Shown: positions 13,501-24,500 of the stretch, in pieces
Layout: each line of letters begins with the position of its first letter
Position numbering within the stretch: position 1 is the first letter of the stretch
NCBI GenBank assembly: GCA_947095535.1
Contig: OX352773.1
Span: 5,332,001-5,396,000 of the forward strand
Direction of reading: 5' to 3'
From: Poecilobothrus nobilitatus
Lineage: Eukaryota > Arthropoda > Insecta > Diptera > Dolichopodidae
Length of the DNA stretch: 64,000 nucleotides
Notes under the pieces: generated by a model
Told to the model about the DNA's origin: nothing
Databases searched by the model: none
What the model saw: only the letters and a program-made list of their open reading frames with translations
Made by a program: the position numbers and the translations under genes

Positions 13501-16500
13501 TTAATATATTAATAAAATGTTAATTTTTAAAGTATGAATATCAGTGATTTTTAATTTTAAATCTACAAAATTATATTACAATATTTTAAACTGGAGTTCT
13601 GTCTTCTAATACTTTCTGAACAGTAGTAGTATTTTGATTATTTCTATGTTATGATTTTGGTTTGGGTCTCTGTTATTTATTCAAATGGATATCCTATCCA
13701 AAATGCTGATTATTTCTTATTTTTATTTGCCAATACATATATTAATATATAAATATTATTAATTCATACATACATATATTTTTAAATGATTACAATATGT
13801 ACATTCAAGATATTAAATTATGGAAAGACAATCTTATCAAAATTAAGAACTAAAAGGTAAGTTGCTTAATATAAATTATGTCAAATATTTGTACTGCTAA
13901 CTACAGACATGTCTGAAATATTAGAAATTATATAAAAAATAAAAGAATGTACACAAGTATATCAAAATAATTAATATTTTATTGATAGAACCAACAAATA
14001 TAAAGCGGTTTTTTAATAAAAATCTTCCTCACATTTTTTACATGTTTCTGGGTGTAATTCTTCCGAACTTATTTCTAATAAATTATTACTTCTATACCTT
14101 TAAATTTCAATGATATCTGGTTTTATTAATTGCTGTTTTCTCTTTCATGCTCGCACAGGATTTTTTCAATGTCATTTAATTTTGGATGATGGTATATTCA
14201 TATCTAATACTGCATACATATGTACATATATGATCATCCATTTAAAATTTTATCTGTTTTATATGATTCGTATCGTAATTTGATTTATAAAGTTTACATA
14301 ATTCCAAAAATTTAATTTTAAAATAATTTTGCCAAAATTTGTTTCTCTAAAATCCGTCAAAATCAGACAATATATTTTTTTTATATTTTGAATTTCGGGT
14401 TTTTCCATGCTGAAGATAGATTTCCTTCTTTTAAGATTTGTTACACTGCAATATACATAACAAAAACACTATTAGGGCTCAAATTTAGAATTATTTTGGT
14501 TGTCATACAAAAAATAAAATTTTCTTAATGAATGAAATCAGGAATAACCTGTTTGTTTCATGAAAGCGGGACTATTTCTGCTTGTTTATTTTTCATTAAA
14601 ATTGACTTGTTTTATTTCTTCCTCAGTGTTGGAAACCATTGGTTACTAAACTATATATCTGCCTTCAGTTTTACATTGACCGAAATTATTTTATTAAAAT
14701 TTGTTGATTATTTGATATTAGATTTGTGCTAACGAAAGTTAATTCAAGGAAGAACTCTTCTTAAACTATAATGAGAACCCTCCAACACTCTTGATCTTTC
14801 TTTAATTGATCAAAAATTTGTTAACGTGCGATTTATTTGTCAAATAAAAATGATGTGTATGTTTTTCACCTGAACAATAAATTCATCAATAGCGAATAAA
14901 GTCTGACTTGTATTGCTGTTTTTTGCGGCTTTCTGCTGCTTTGCTAGTTTTTGTAAACTGATTAAGTCACCAGCTTTTAGTTAAAAGGTCTCCGATTCAA
15001 AACAACAGTTGGATCATGCATGGTCATACATAAATAAATAATACATCTACATACATACATACATATATAAAATTAATAATAGCAGTTAGCTCACATGAAA
15101 CGTGAAATACTGTTTCTGCATCTTGCCCGCATATGTAGGTTTATTTCTGCTGTTTCTATTTTCCTGGCATGTGCTGTTAGCATCACGGTCTGTGCTGATT
15201 CTCATAAAAAGTCTCAGATCCATTCAATTAAGTTTTAGAACTTTTTTGTCTTTTTACTGTTTGGTTCACCCCTCAACTCTTTTATGTGTGTTGTTACTTG
15301 GGATCGAAACCAACTTTCCCTAGCACTAGTTTTTGTTCTGTTACTGATTGCGCATTTTACTACATAGACTATAGAGTATGAACCATTATTCAAATTATTT
15401 ACCTTAAAGTTATACTTACAAATTTCTAGTAAGGAGTACATTTCATAGAATTTATTTTTCTTAAAGCATCTTAAAATTTGCTTGTAACTTTGTCTTAAAG
15501 CTTCACTTGTGTTAAAATTCTTAAATATTTAAGAAACTATCATTAGGTTTTTTAACATTCCTGTATATTTGATGAAATCGAAATCTTCTCAATTTCAAAA
15601 TCTAGATCAATTTGGTTTTTAACAAGTTTTAAAATTAAGTACTTTTAATGATAAACTTCTAAAACTCAAGCTAATTATTCTGTTAGTAATTAATGTTATC
15701 TAATTGTTAAATGGTAATAATACTTTAATTTAGATATATTTTATATTTTTATAGTCGTGTTATCAAATCACCAGAAGAAATTGAAGTTTTACGTTATGTT
15801 GCAAAAGTTTCATCTGATGCTCATAAAAAAGTAATGAAAAGTGTGAAACTAGGCATGACTGAATACCAATGCGAAAGTATATTTTTACATCATTGTTATT
15901 ATGAAGGTGGTTGTCGTAATGTTTCATATACATGTATTTGTGGTAGTGGTCATAATGCATCAGTTTTACATTATGGTCATGCCAGTGCACCAAATGATCG
16001 TACAATAAAAGATGGTGATTTTTGTTTATTTGATATGGGCGGTAATTATGCTGGATATGCTGCTGATATAACATGCAGTTTCCCGGCAAATGGAAAATTT
16101 ACTGAAAAACAAAAATTCATATATAATGCTGTATTAGAAGCACGTAATTCTGTTATAAATGTTGCAAAAGATGGTGTATCTTGGGTTGATATGCATCGTT
16201 TAGCGAATAAAGTGATGTTGCAATGCTTAAAAGATGGCAATATGTTGAAAGGTAAAATGATTTTATAGCTTAAACATTCAAAACATTTTTTTAAAGATAA
16301 CTTTTTATTTTTGTTTTTCGTTTATAAAAGGCGATGTTGATGAAATGATTAAAAATGGATTAAATGCAGTTTTTCAACCACATGGCTTAGGTCATTTAAT
16401 TGGATTAGATGTACATGATGTTGGTGGTTATTTGGCTGGTGAACCAGAACGTCCTAAAGAGCCTGGTTTTAATAAATTAAGATTTGCAAGAATTTTAAAA

Positions 16501-16862
16501 GAAGGAATGTATGTTACTGTTGAACCAGGTTGTTATTTTATTGATTATTTAATGGATAAAGGTGAAAAAATTATTTAATATTAATTTTAAACGAATGCGA
16601 AACAATAACTTTTCCTACACTTTTGTTGTTTTAAAGCCTTATCAGATCCAAATTTAAATAAATTCATAAATAAAGATGTATATGAACAGTATCGTACATT
16701 TGGAGGTGTCCGCATTGAAGATTGTGTTTTAATTAAAAAACAAAATTGTGAAAATTTTGCTATTGTTCCAAGAACGTGAGTTTTTTTTTTAATTTTTTTT
16801 TATCATTTCTTGATGAATTTCATTTTAGTGTTGAAGAAATTGAAGCTTTCATGACTGAATAG
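9167..16862 (+). CDS. Dip-C: Xaa-Pro dipeptidase (prolidase, peptidase M24B)
   Basis: Ten coding exons: 9167-9222, 9298-9427, 9482-9673, 10273-10320, 10406-10467, 10539-10583, 15755-16251, 16331-16561, 16637-16775, 16829-16862. All junctions are GT..AG and the phases add up to 477 residues, close to human PEPD (493). The enzyme hydrolyses dipeptides with C-terminal proline or hydroxyproline in the cytosol. The N-terminal domain is residues 1 to about 180 and the M24 pita-bread domain follows. The five metal ligands are all present: D271 (FDMGG), D282 (ADIT), H365 (HGLGH), E408 (TVEPG) and E448 (GGVRIE), so it should be active and bind two Mn(II). The start ATG ([10 protein letters not shown]) fits the family N-terminus. 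Intron 6 (10584-15754) houses a separate gene on the same strand. Symbol given by similarity to fly Dipeptidase C. Confidence 0.93.
11182..11213. repeat. Perfect 13-bp inverted repeat upstream of the FASTK gene
   Basis: TGTTATACTATCA, spacer AACAGA, then TGATAGTATAACA. It is 99 bp before the start codon of the nested FASTK gene and inside the prolidase intron. It could be a symmetric factor site in that gene's promoter or 5' UTR, an RNA hairpin, or a transposon footprint. The sequence alone does not decide. Confidence 0.6.
11312..13343 (+). CDS. FAST kinase domain-containing (FASTK/RAP) mitochondrial protein, nested gene
   Basis: Two coding exons, 11312-12352 and 12408-13343, separated by a 55-bp GT..AG intron, give 658 residues. 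I start at the ATG at 11312; the frame is open a little further up, but without ATG. The N-terminus ([17 protein letters not shown]) is basic and lacks acidic residues, as in a mitochondrial presequence. The middle has helical-repeat character, a FAST_2-like segment spans about 464-545, and the C-terminus (about 580-644) is a RAP domain with [25 protein letters not shown]-family proteins bind mitochondrial transcripts and affect their processing and stability; length and layout are closest to FASTKD4/TBRG4, but the subfamily is inference. The whole gene lies within intron 6 of the prolidase gene, on the same strand, with its own AATAAA signals. It is not a retrocopy in appearance, since it has an intron. 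Confidence 0.85.
13402..13449 (+). terminator. Candidate polyadenylation signals of the nested FASTK gene
   Basis: AATAAA occurs at 13402-13407 and again at 13444-13449, 59 and 101 bp after the stop codon at 13343. This is suitable placement for ending the nested transcript before the next prolidase exon at 15755. AATAAA is common by chance at this base composition. Confidence 0.45.
14013..14160 (-). pseudogene. Decayed coding fragment, unidentified (antisense in prolidase intron)
   Basis: Read on the minus strand, 14099 down to 14013 translates without stops into about 28 residues ending [17 protein letters not shown] and TAA, with a CxxC. Just upstream, after one in-frame TAA, comes [12 protein letters not shown] in the same frame, and further stop-interrupted coding-like sequence follows to about 14450. 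Codon use and composition look coding, but the frame is broken repeatedly. It may be a dead gene or transposon protein. I do not recognise the family. Confidence 0.3.
15100..15441 (-). pseudogene. Decayed minus-strand coding-like stretch, unidentified
   Basis: The minus strand is open from 15441 to 15235 (68 codons, containing [20 protein letters not shown]). Beyond its stop there is another open run towards about 15100, containing [18 protein letters not shown]. Base composition is richer in G and C than the surroundings. This suggests an old transposable-element or gene fragment. No family was recognised. Confidence 0.25.
15755..16862 (+). CDS. Dip-C: Prolidase coding exons 7-10 (catalytic domain)
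   Basis: The four exons (497, 231, 139 and 34 bp) hold the whole M24 metal site. The first carries the two Asp ligands, the second the His and the first Glu, and the third the last Glu in FGGVRIED. The last exon encodes [10 protein letters not shown] and the stop TAG. The 34-bp final exon matches the VPRTVEEIEA segment that ends the family's conserved region. Confidence 0.92.
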
Positions 16863-18563
16863 TAAAAGTGTTATTAAAAAATTTGAATATATATATTTTT
16901 TTTCTTACCTATGGAAATTTTTATTCATTTATTTTCTTATAAATTGTTATATTGTACAGGCTGGTACAATATTTCTATAAAGCGATTATCTTTTAATGGA
17001 GGTTAGTCATCTATATGTTATTATTATTATCAATTTAATATAATTTGTTATCAATTTTATAATTTTTATCTCATTTTTATATACATATGTGTAATAAAAT
17101 ACAGTTTATCAGTTTATATTAAAATTATTCTCGTACATTATTATTTTTATACATAACTAAAAGAATTAATAAAAACCTATACTTATACATTAAAAATCAA
17201 AACGTATTTTAATTATTATTAAAAAAAAAAAATAATTGCACTAAAAAAAAAACACATTTTCAATCAATGCTAGGTTAACAAAAAAAAAACAGGGTTGAAA
17301 AAATTATACGATTACTACTTGATATGCTGTGAATAACAAACGAGTTTTTAAGGTACGCAATGCGATACCAACAACTAAAAATAATTTTTAATTTAAAATA
17401 AATTTGATCTATATTCTTTATCTATATTTTACCAAATAATTTTTTTTTCATATATAATTAATCTACATACTTTTAAACTGTAAGGCTTAAGGAGTTAAGC
17501 ACCTCTTTATGTTTAAATTTAATTTGATCTATTTGATGTATAGAATTAAAATTAGAGCCGACTACTAAAGAAATAGCTGGAAATAGTATCTAACCAATGG
17601 TGCAGTGAAACATCGGTTTTCCAGGCGAAAAGTCTCGGCTTCAAAGGCTGGCTAGGTCAAAATATTCTATAAAATGTAAAAAAAGTAAATAATATAATTA
17701 TAATTTAATATTAATACCGATGATCTAAATTCTAGCGGAACATGACTCTCAATTTTGCCCATTTATTTGTAATTGGGGAAAATAAATAAAGAAATAGTAC
17801 AAAATCTATGAGAGTTTATCAACAAATGTAAGATGTTTCGTTATCATTAAATAAAAAAGTCAATTCAGAGCAACACAAGCACTTATTATAATTAATTATT
17901 TTCTGACAGTACAATCCTCTGAGAAACATTTTTTTTTAATACCGTTAAACTCTGAAATATGATTGATTAGCCATTTATTAATGATCAATTGAGATTTACT
18001 TTCTTTTAAGAAGTTTGAAGAAGTTTTTTAGAAGTATGTTTAAACTTAAAAATAATAAATTAAGCGAATATAAGTTTAACAGAATAAAAATAATTCTGCT
18101 CTAAACAATTTCATCAGGATATTAAAACATAATCAATAAAAAATTCAATAATATTTAAAGCAAACAATCATTCTGTTACTAATTAAGTTATCTTTATTAT
18201 TAAACAATCTTGATCCGGTTTTTTACGGAACAAAAATTTATTTTTTTTTTGTAAATTTCCTTTAATAATCCTTTAAACATTTTTATTTTACCTTAAAAGA
18301 TAATAACGATTTTCCAAATTACTATAATAATGCAAAATCAATAAAAATTAAAAACTTTTATTTAAGCTATTAAATAATAGCGCCATAATAGAACATAAAA
18401 TAAAACTTATAAATATATAAAAATAAAAAAAAAAGGTATAAAATCAGTAAAATTTATGTGTACGTATCTAAAAGAACAATACCGTATATCCTTTCTGTGT
18501 AAAACGTTCCAATATACAATTTTTGTATAGTCATATAATAAAATGGCAACAGTGATACAGTGA
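16863..18563. other. Intergenic region after the prolidase gene
   Basis: It starts with the prolidase 3' UTR (ATTAAA at 16874-16879, AATAAA at 17093-17098). A less AT-rich patch at about 17560-17660 (AGCTGG..CCAATGG..GGCTGGCTAGG) could be a transposon remnant, but I found no partner repeat or frame. No gene seen. Confidence 0.4.
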
Positions 18564-19192
18564 TACAGTTGAGTAAAACATTATTGTTGTTAATATTTCT
18601 AAGCTAAGGTCTATGCAAAAAGAAATAATAAAAGATTTCTTTGTTTTTAGAGAAATCAAATTATTTTTTTTTACGAGGAATAGTGAAAAACAGCAAAAAT
18701 CACTCAAAAGAACTGCATGAGATTGCTCTTAGTGTTGGACTTTAACAAAACAAATCCCCTTTAAAACGAAACTTCAGGATGGGTTCTTTAATACATAACA
18801 GAATGTACAGTTCGGTTTTGGAGATAAGGATGTGCAAAGGATTAATTGGGGAAGTTGGATTTGGGATAATTAGGATTAAAGAGAATGGAGAGGGAAAATT
18901 TGAGGGAGTTATTTTGAAGAAAGATGTTAATGTTCCTCTTAAATTTCGTTAAATCGTACACATATTACACATTAAGCACACGAATACATTTTATAACAAT
19001 TAAGAATCAAAATCAAAAACCTAAAAGCAGTACATAAACTTTCGTATTTAAATGAAGAAATATCTAATATAAAAATGAAATAAGTAAATTTTCAAAATAT
19101 TATAAAGAGATTTTTCAAAAAATTTAAAAAATATAAAAAATAAGGGAAACTAAAAAAAATACTTTATGTTAACAGCTTAGTGAGCCACTGTA
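18564..19192 (+). mobile_element. Probable dead Tc1/mariner-type element with transposase remnant
   Basis: The segment begins TA-CAGTTGAGTAAAAC and ends GTGAGCCACTG-TA. TA flanks and CAGT..ACTG ends are the hallmark of Tc1-type insertions, although the two ends match each other poorly. Inside, at about 18820-18950, a purine-rich stretch in one frame gives GFGIIRIKENGEGKFEG, and in another WGSWIWDN. These resemble the GGGSVMVWGC..GVG region before the second catalytic Asp of Tc1 transposases, split by frameshifts. It is inactive. The assignment is tentative. Confidence 0.4.
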
Positions 19193-20750
19193 TTTATAAG
19201 TAATCATTAATGAATATATTAACTAAGAATTATTCTTTTGAGAGGCATACAAAACATAACATTTAATATTATTTGAAGAAATAAAAATGATGATGATGAA
19301 TGGATATACCAATATTTAAACTAATAAAAATTGAAAATTATTAATTAATTCTTATTATTTTGTTTAATGTCTTCTTTACAAATCTATAGTCATAAATTTA
19401 TTACATTGCTATAAGGATATCTTTTTTTCATTAAGTATATACAAGTATTATTAGATTGTATATATGATAAACCATCTTTCGTCCTTTTTAACAGAATGTC
19501 TGTTTTATGAACTGACGGGAATTATTAGGTAACAAATTAAATCATTTATTTAATGTATGCATGTACATATACGAAATTACGACATGTTTTTTTTTTTTTT
19601 TTTTTTTTGTTTTGATCAATCACAATATTTTAATGTTTACCTAGACGTTAAACATGCGTTCATACATGTATATACTTTATTTTGTATGGTTATCCTTAAT
19701 TTAATAAATGATTATCTAATCTATTTTTGTTTTTATTTTTTTTTTTTTCAGTTTTTGGCATTTTAACAAATTTAATCTTGATTATTTTCTTATTATTATT
19801 AGCTTTATTAAATTATGTATTATAATTTCTGTATAATAATCAGGCAATATTTTCTATATATGTACATATATACTTTCATGATAATTCTATAAAATATAAA
19901 ATTAGACCTGGATTTTATTACAGAGAAAACAACAAAAAAAAAAAAAATACAAAATAAAAAATAAAAAATATCATGCAATATTCGACGACATAGTATTAAA
20001 CAAATTACATATCTACCTCTTTAGAATCAAAAAAAAAAAAAAATCAGATCAGACATTTAATATAACATTCAACGTCTTCTTATGCTTCTGGTTCTTCGTC
20101 TTCTTAATACAAAACAAAAAAAAAAAAAAAAAAACCTCTTTGGGTTTTGATTTTGGATGGCGTCAAGGATTTTAAAATGTTTTTTTTATTTTTTATTTTA
20201 TTGATGTCTGAAAGAAGGATATCTGAAAAACAAGTGTATCAAACAAGCATAGACGACGTACATCACATCATCACAACAGGTGGATAGAGTCGAGTCTTTT
20301 GATTTTTGGTTTTGATTTACAATCAAAATAAAGAAAAACAAAAAAAAAAAAAAAACAAATTGGTTGACCGTATTATAAAGAGAGTTTTTTTTTTTATATT
20401 TGTTTTGGTTTTTATTGTTTTTTTTTTTCATTTTTTTTTTTGTATGGTTATTTTGGAACCGGACTTATACTGTGTATATTATGTTTGGTGATGGTGACAG
20501 CTCACGACTCCTATGAGTATATAAATGTCTAGTCTTATTTTTTTTTTTTTTTTTTTTTTTAAATACGAATTATATGTTGTGTATTTTCTTTTTCTTTTCT
20601 TCTTGCATCGACTCAAGTTTTAAGCCCTTCAAATTTAATTCGTGTACAATATAATAAAAAGTTTGATAATGTTGATAATAATAATAGTAGTAAATGATGG
20701 TTAATAGTAAAATAGAAATGAGAAGAAAAACAAAAAAAAAAAAAAAAGAT
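19193..20750. other. Intergenic region upstream of the secreted-precursor gene
   Basis: Poly-A and poly-T runs alternate with mixed sequence, for example around 20070-20300. Open frames here depend on homopolymers. It presumably includes distal promoter sequence of the gene at 20903. No individual element can be supported. Confidence 0.4.
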
Positions 20751-20785
20751 TATAAATACCTTAGTTCTAAGTTGAAGATCATCAG
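20751..20785 (+). promoter_or_regulatory. TATA box and initiator of the secreted-precursor gene
   Basis: TATAAATA at 20751-20758, flanked on the right by CC, is followed about 30 bp downstream by TCATCAG at 20779-20785, an arthropod-type initiator. The predicted start is around 20781-20784, leaving a 5' UTR of roughly 120 bases before the ATG at 20903. Spacing is the main argument, since TATA strings alone mean little here. Confidence 0.55.
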
Positions 20786-20902
20786 AATTGTTTTACATTT
20801 TGTGGAAGTTACAACGAATCGTGTACATAAGAAAAAAAAAAACATTTAAGAAATATTATATTTGCATAAACATAAATTTAAAAAAAATATACATATATAA
20901 AG

Positions 20903-22284
20903 ATGAAAAATTTATTATTAAATATTGTATTTTATTTACTTTTATTTGTAAATTTAATTAATGGATTTTATATTAAAAAAAATGGTGGTGGCGGTGTTGA
21001 TGAAAATGAAAATAAAAATTTAAATAATAAAAAACAATTATTGAAAAATGTTAATGAAAATATTTTGGATGCATGGAATGATCTTAAATTAAAATTATCA
21101 TCTGCAGATGTTCATAATAATGAAAATTTTAATCGAAAAGGTAAAATAAATAATAAAATTAAAAGAATTTAATTTAAAGATTTATGTTCCGATCAAATCG
21201 GAAATTTTTTACAAAATTATTTTTTAGTAATAGAGTGATTTTTTAATGTGTTTTTTTTTTTCTTTTTTAATTTTTTTTTTTTCTAGATTTAAATTCAGAA
21301 AAATTTAATGAAACTGAAGTTTTACATTTAATACCATCTATTATTGAAAAATTACGTGGAAATTTATTAACATTAAAAGAAAAACAAATATTATCAAAAA
21401 TTTATGGTAGTATATGGCAAATGATTGAAGATGATTCAAAACGTAAAAATAATGAAAAAATTGATCCAATATTAGAAGCAATATATGATGGTTTACAATT
21501 AGAACAAAATCCATCATATATAACAAATGATTTTCAACATAATTCTTTAGGATTAATTAAACGTAAAAAAAAAGAACGTAAACATCATCATCGTAATGAT
21601 AAATTTAATGTACAAATTAAAGAAAATGATGATTTATCACAAAGAGTATTAAAAACTGCAGCAGTATTAATACATAATGCAATGAGATATAAAAGATCTG
21701 ATAAAATTTTAGTTTCAGTTCCAGAATATAATTCAAATATATTAACAACACCAATAACAACAACTTCAACTGCAACAACATTAATGACATTAAATTTAAA
21801 TTTAAAAGATATACCAATTAATGGTAAAATTTTTCGTCAAAAACGTAATATTCAAATAACAATTGATAATAATGATACTAAAAAAATTAATTCTATTAAT
21901 GATAAAGATAATAATAAGAATATTATTAATAAAAAAGATTTAACACGAGAAAAAATTGATGAACTTTTAAAAATATATCGTGAAAAATATGATTTAAATT
22001 CAAATGAAACAAATGATGATGATGACGATGATGTTTCAGATAGTTTATATTCAGAAAATGATATTAATAATAAAAAATTATATAAAAATAATGAATATAT
22101 ATATGAAGATGATATGTATGAAGATGATGAAGAAGCACCAATTGAACCATCATCATATCCATATCGAAATAACTTTGGTTCATTTCAAGATTTAATTTTA
22201 AGAGCAACCAATATGAAAAAATTAAATGAAATTGATGAAAACAAATTAATTAAAACAAATCAAAAAAATTATTTTATTAAATAA
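20903..22284 (+). CDS. Secreted acidic/basic precursor protein, uncharacterised
   Basis: Two exons, 20903-21140 and 21287-22284, joined over a 146-bp GT..AG intron, encode 411 residues. The first about 22 residues are a clear signal peptide (basic MKN, then a Leu/Ile/Val/Phe-rich core, ending NGF). The mature chain has a Gly stretch (28-31), a Leu-rich segment 81-124 (LHLIPSIIEKLRG), a strongly basic patch 171-178, a Lys-Arg at 215-216, a Thr-rich linker at about 233-247, a furin-type RQKR at 263-266, an Asp run at 323-328 and a second acidic patch (about 354-362). There are no cysteines outside the signal region that I can see, so no disulfide fold. The layout fits a processed prohormone or matrix precursor. 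I do not recognise a family and assign no function. The exon frame and promoter make the gene itself convincing. Confidence 0.75.
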
Positions 22285-22290
22285 CTTAAA

Positions 22291-22296
22291 AATAAA
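22291..22296 (+). terminator. Candidate polyadenylation signal of the secreted-precursor gene
   Basis: AATAAA 7 bp after the stop codon. Another AATAAA lies about 250 bp further on, near 22539. Either could serve. Confidence 0.35.
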
Positions 22297-24500
22297 TGTA
22301 TAAATAATTTATATTTTAAGTGCCAGTATTGTTGCAATATTTATTAAGAAAAAAAAAGAAAAAAGGAAAAATAATTTTTAAAATTTATGAATCCTATTAT
22401 CTAATATTTTTAAAATGTTATTTATTTTTATAAGATTTTATTAGAATTTTAATTAGATTTGATAAAAAATTGCTAGTAGTTTTAGATTATGCTTAGGTAT
22501 ATAAAAATAGGATCAAGTGTTAAAAATTGTTAAGAAAAAATAAAGAATTATTGTAAAAAAAATTTTTTTTTATTATTTTGTAACTTGGGAAAAAAATTAA
22601 CCAAAACAACCATAGGGTTCCTATTACTTAATAATTTAAATTGTAATTTTACAAATGTATAAAAGATTTTGCTGTTTCTTGGGAAGTTCTCTTAAAATTT
22701 AAGAATACATTCATATATATAAATTAGCATTGACGTTATAAAATTCTAAAAAACATGATTTTAGTCTAAACAACATTAGAAATTATTTTAGAACACACCA
22801 AGTATAGATGTGAATTAAAGGTACAGATATGACCAAGTACAGATTCAAAGTCTTAAAAAAAAAATGACTGATAAGGTTGAATGACATAAAAAAAGGTGAA
22901 AACTTCAAAAAATGTCTTAAATATCTTAATAATAATTAACATAATTTAAAAGTTCTAAAATAATTGTTAGATGAGAAAATATAATATATTCAAATCAAAA
23001 ACTCTTGCACGACCCTCGTTATCTAAAATAAAATCAATTCATACTAATAATTTTACATAACCTGATATTATTTATTATTTTTTTTGGTAAAGACTTAAAT
23101 TTTAAACAGTTGGTACCAACGATATGCATTATATCTTTTACGAAATATTTTCCTATGCATATGCAAAAATTTGTTTTAATAGGGTAACATATACTGGACC
23201 TAAAAGTATGCAAAATATATTTTTATTACACCTTCATTTCAGTGTAAATATATAATTTATAATATAAACCAAATAAATAACATTTATATGTAATTATAAT
23301 TTAGTAGTTTTCAGCCACACACTACGTATAATACATATTAATGTTTAGAATCATGAATTTTTTTGTTTTCTTTCGGAATCAAGAAATTTTGTATCCCATA
23401 CGAATTTTTTGTAATTTAGATGTCACGCTAAAATATACTTATATACCAGCTACAGGGCTCCTAGTTGTTCTATAGTTTAATAATAATATTCGAGCTGTAA
23501 TAGCCTTAGTAGCCGATGGTTTTGTAATATGGTTTTGTAATGTAATGGTTTTGTAATGTGTGATTGTAATATCAATATAAATAAATAACAAAAGGAAAAA
23601 TCCCTCTTATTATAATAAATATTATAAGTACATACGATATTGTATTTCATATTACGTTGGTATTCAAACCTCTAACCAACTTATTAACTGATCAATGCCT
23701 CTAGTAATATTGCTTAAGTTCCTTTGGAATAGGTAATATACGATATTAAATTAAAAATGAAAACAAAAGGAAAAACAAAGTTTCTTGCTTAAGTTTTTTG
23801 ATTTGATTTTAAATGTAGAGATTTGATTAATTAAATGTTTATTTGTTTTACTAATGAAAAGCAATTGATCGATTACATATAAAATCAAATTACTCTACAA
23901 ATTTTATAAACTTATTAAAAAATATACATATTACGTTACAAAGTTTTTTTTTTACTGAAATATTAAACTTTACTTTCCAGTTTACAAATATTGTTCAAAT
24001 TTTGGGTAATAATAATAAATATTATATAGACAGCAATCGTTTTTCGATTTACATGAAGTATAAAAATAAAATCAGTGATCTCACAACATATTAAAGAAAT
24101 ATAAGTGATAAGAGAAACTAAAAAAATAGTTTATCATTTTTTTTTAAAAAAAGCATTATTTACTAGTAAAAAATATGTCTTGTAATTTTGTATTATACAC
24201 TGAATAAAAGTATCTTCTTCTCCTTTAAGGGCGTGGTGACAAAAGTATAAAGCACAGTATGTAGCAAATGTTATATTAATTCTAAATTTCTAAAATTTTT
24301 TATAGATTTCATTCATTCAGAAGATCTAACAAATTAATAAACATTGAAAAAACTATCCTTAGTAAAAAAAAAAAACAGACAGATTAACTCTGAAGAAATT
24401 AAAAAGGTAGAATTGTATGCTAAATGAACATGAAATTGAAGATTAATTGTAGTGTTAATATAAGAAAATTACCTGAAAATTTAATAAAAAATAAAACTGA
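22297..24500. other. Intergenic region
   Basis: Mixed AT-rich sequence without a supportable gene, apart from the short tandem array at 23518-23570. It is the space between the convergent secreted-precursor (+) and RBM24-type (-) genes. Confidence 0.4.
23518..23570. repeat. Short tandem repeat with GGTTTTGTAAT core
   Basis: Three units start GGTTTTGTAAT at 23518, 23531 and 23547 (13, 16 and 24 bp). It is a small local minisatellite, with indels between units. Confidence 0.75.

Larger units (their letters stand above)
13450..15754. other. Rest of prolidase intron 6 downstream of the nested gene
   Basis: About 2.3 kb, with visibly more G and C than the intergenic DNA. It contains two stretches of broken minus-strand coding-like sequence (14013-14160 and 15100-15441), listed separately, and otherwise no supportable gene. 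It ends with the acceptor TTTTTATAG at 15754. Confidence 0.5.

Noticed and set aside
14980..15315. tRNA-like motifs (GGTCTCCGATTCAAA; GGGATCGAAACC) suggesting a tRNA-derived SINE
   Set aside because: No matching A box, no defined ends and no tail or repeat flanks.
15102..15323. Plus-strand 73-codon hydrophobic frame
   Set aside because: Opposite the decayed minus-strand coding-like sequence, with no supporting signal. The Leu/Phe content follows from base composition.
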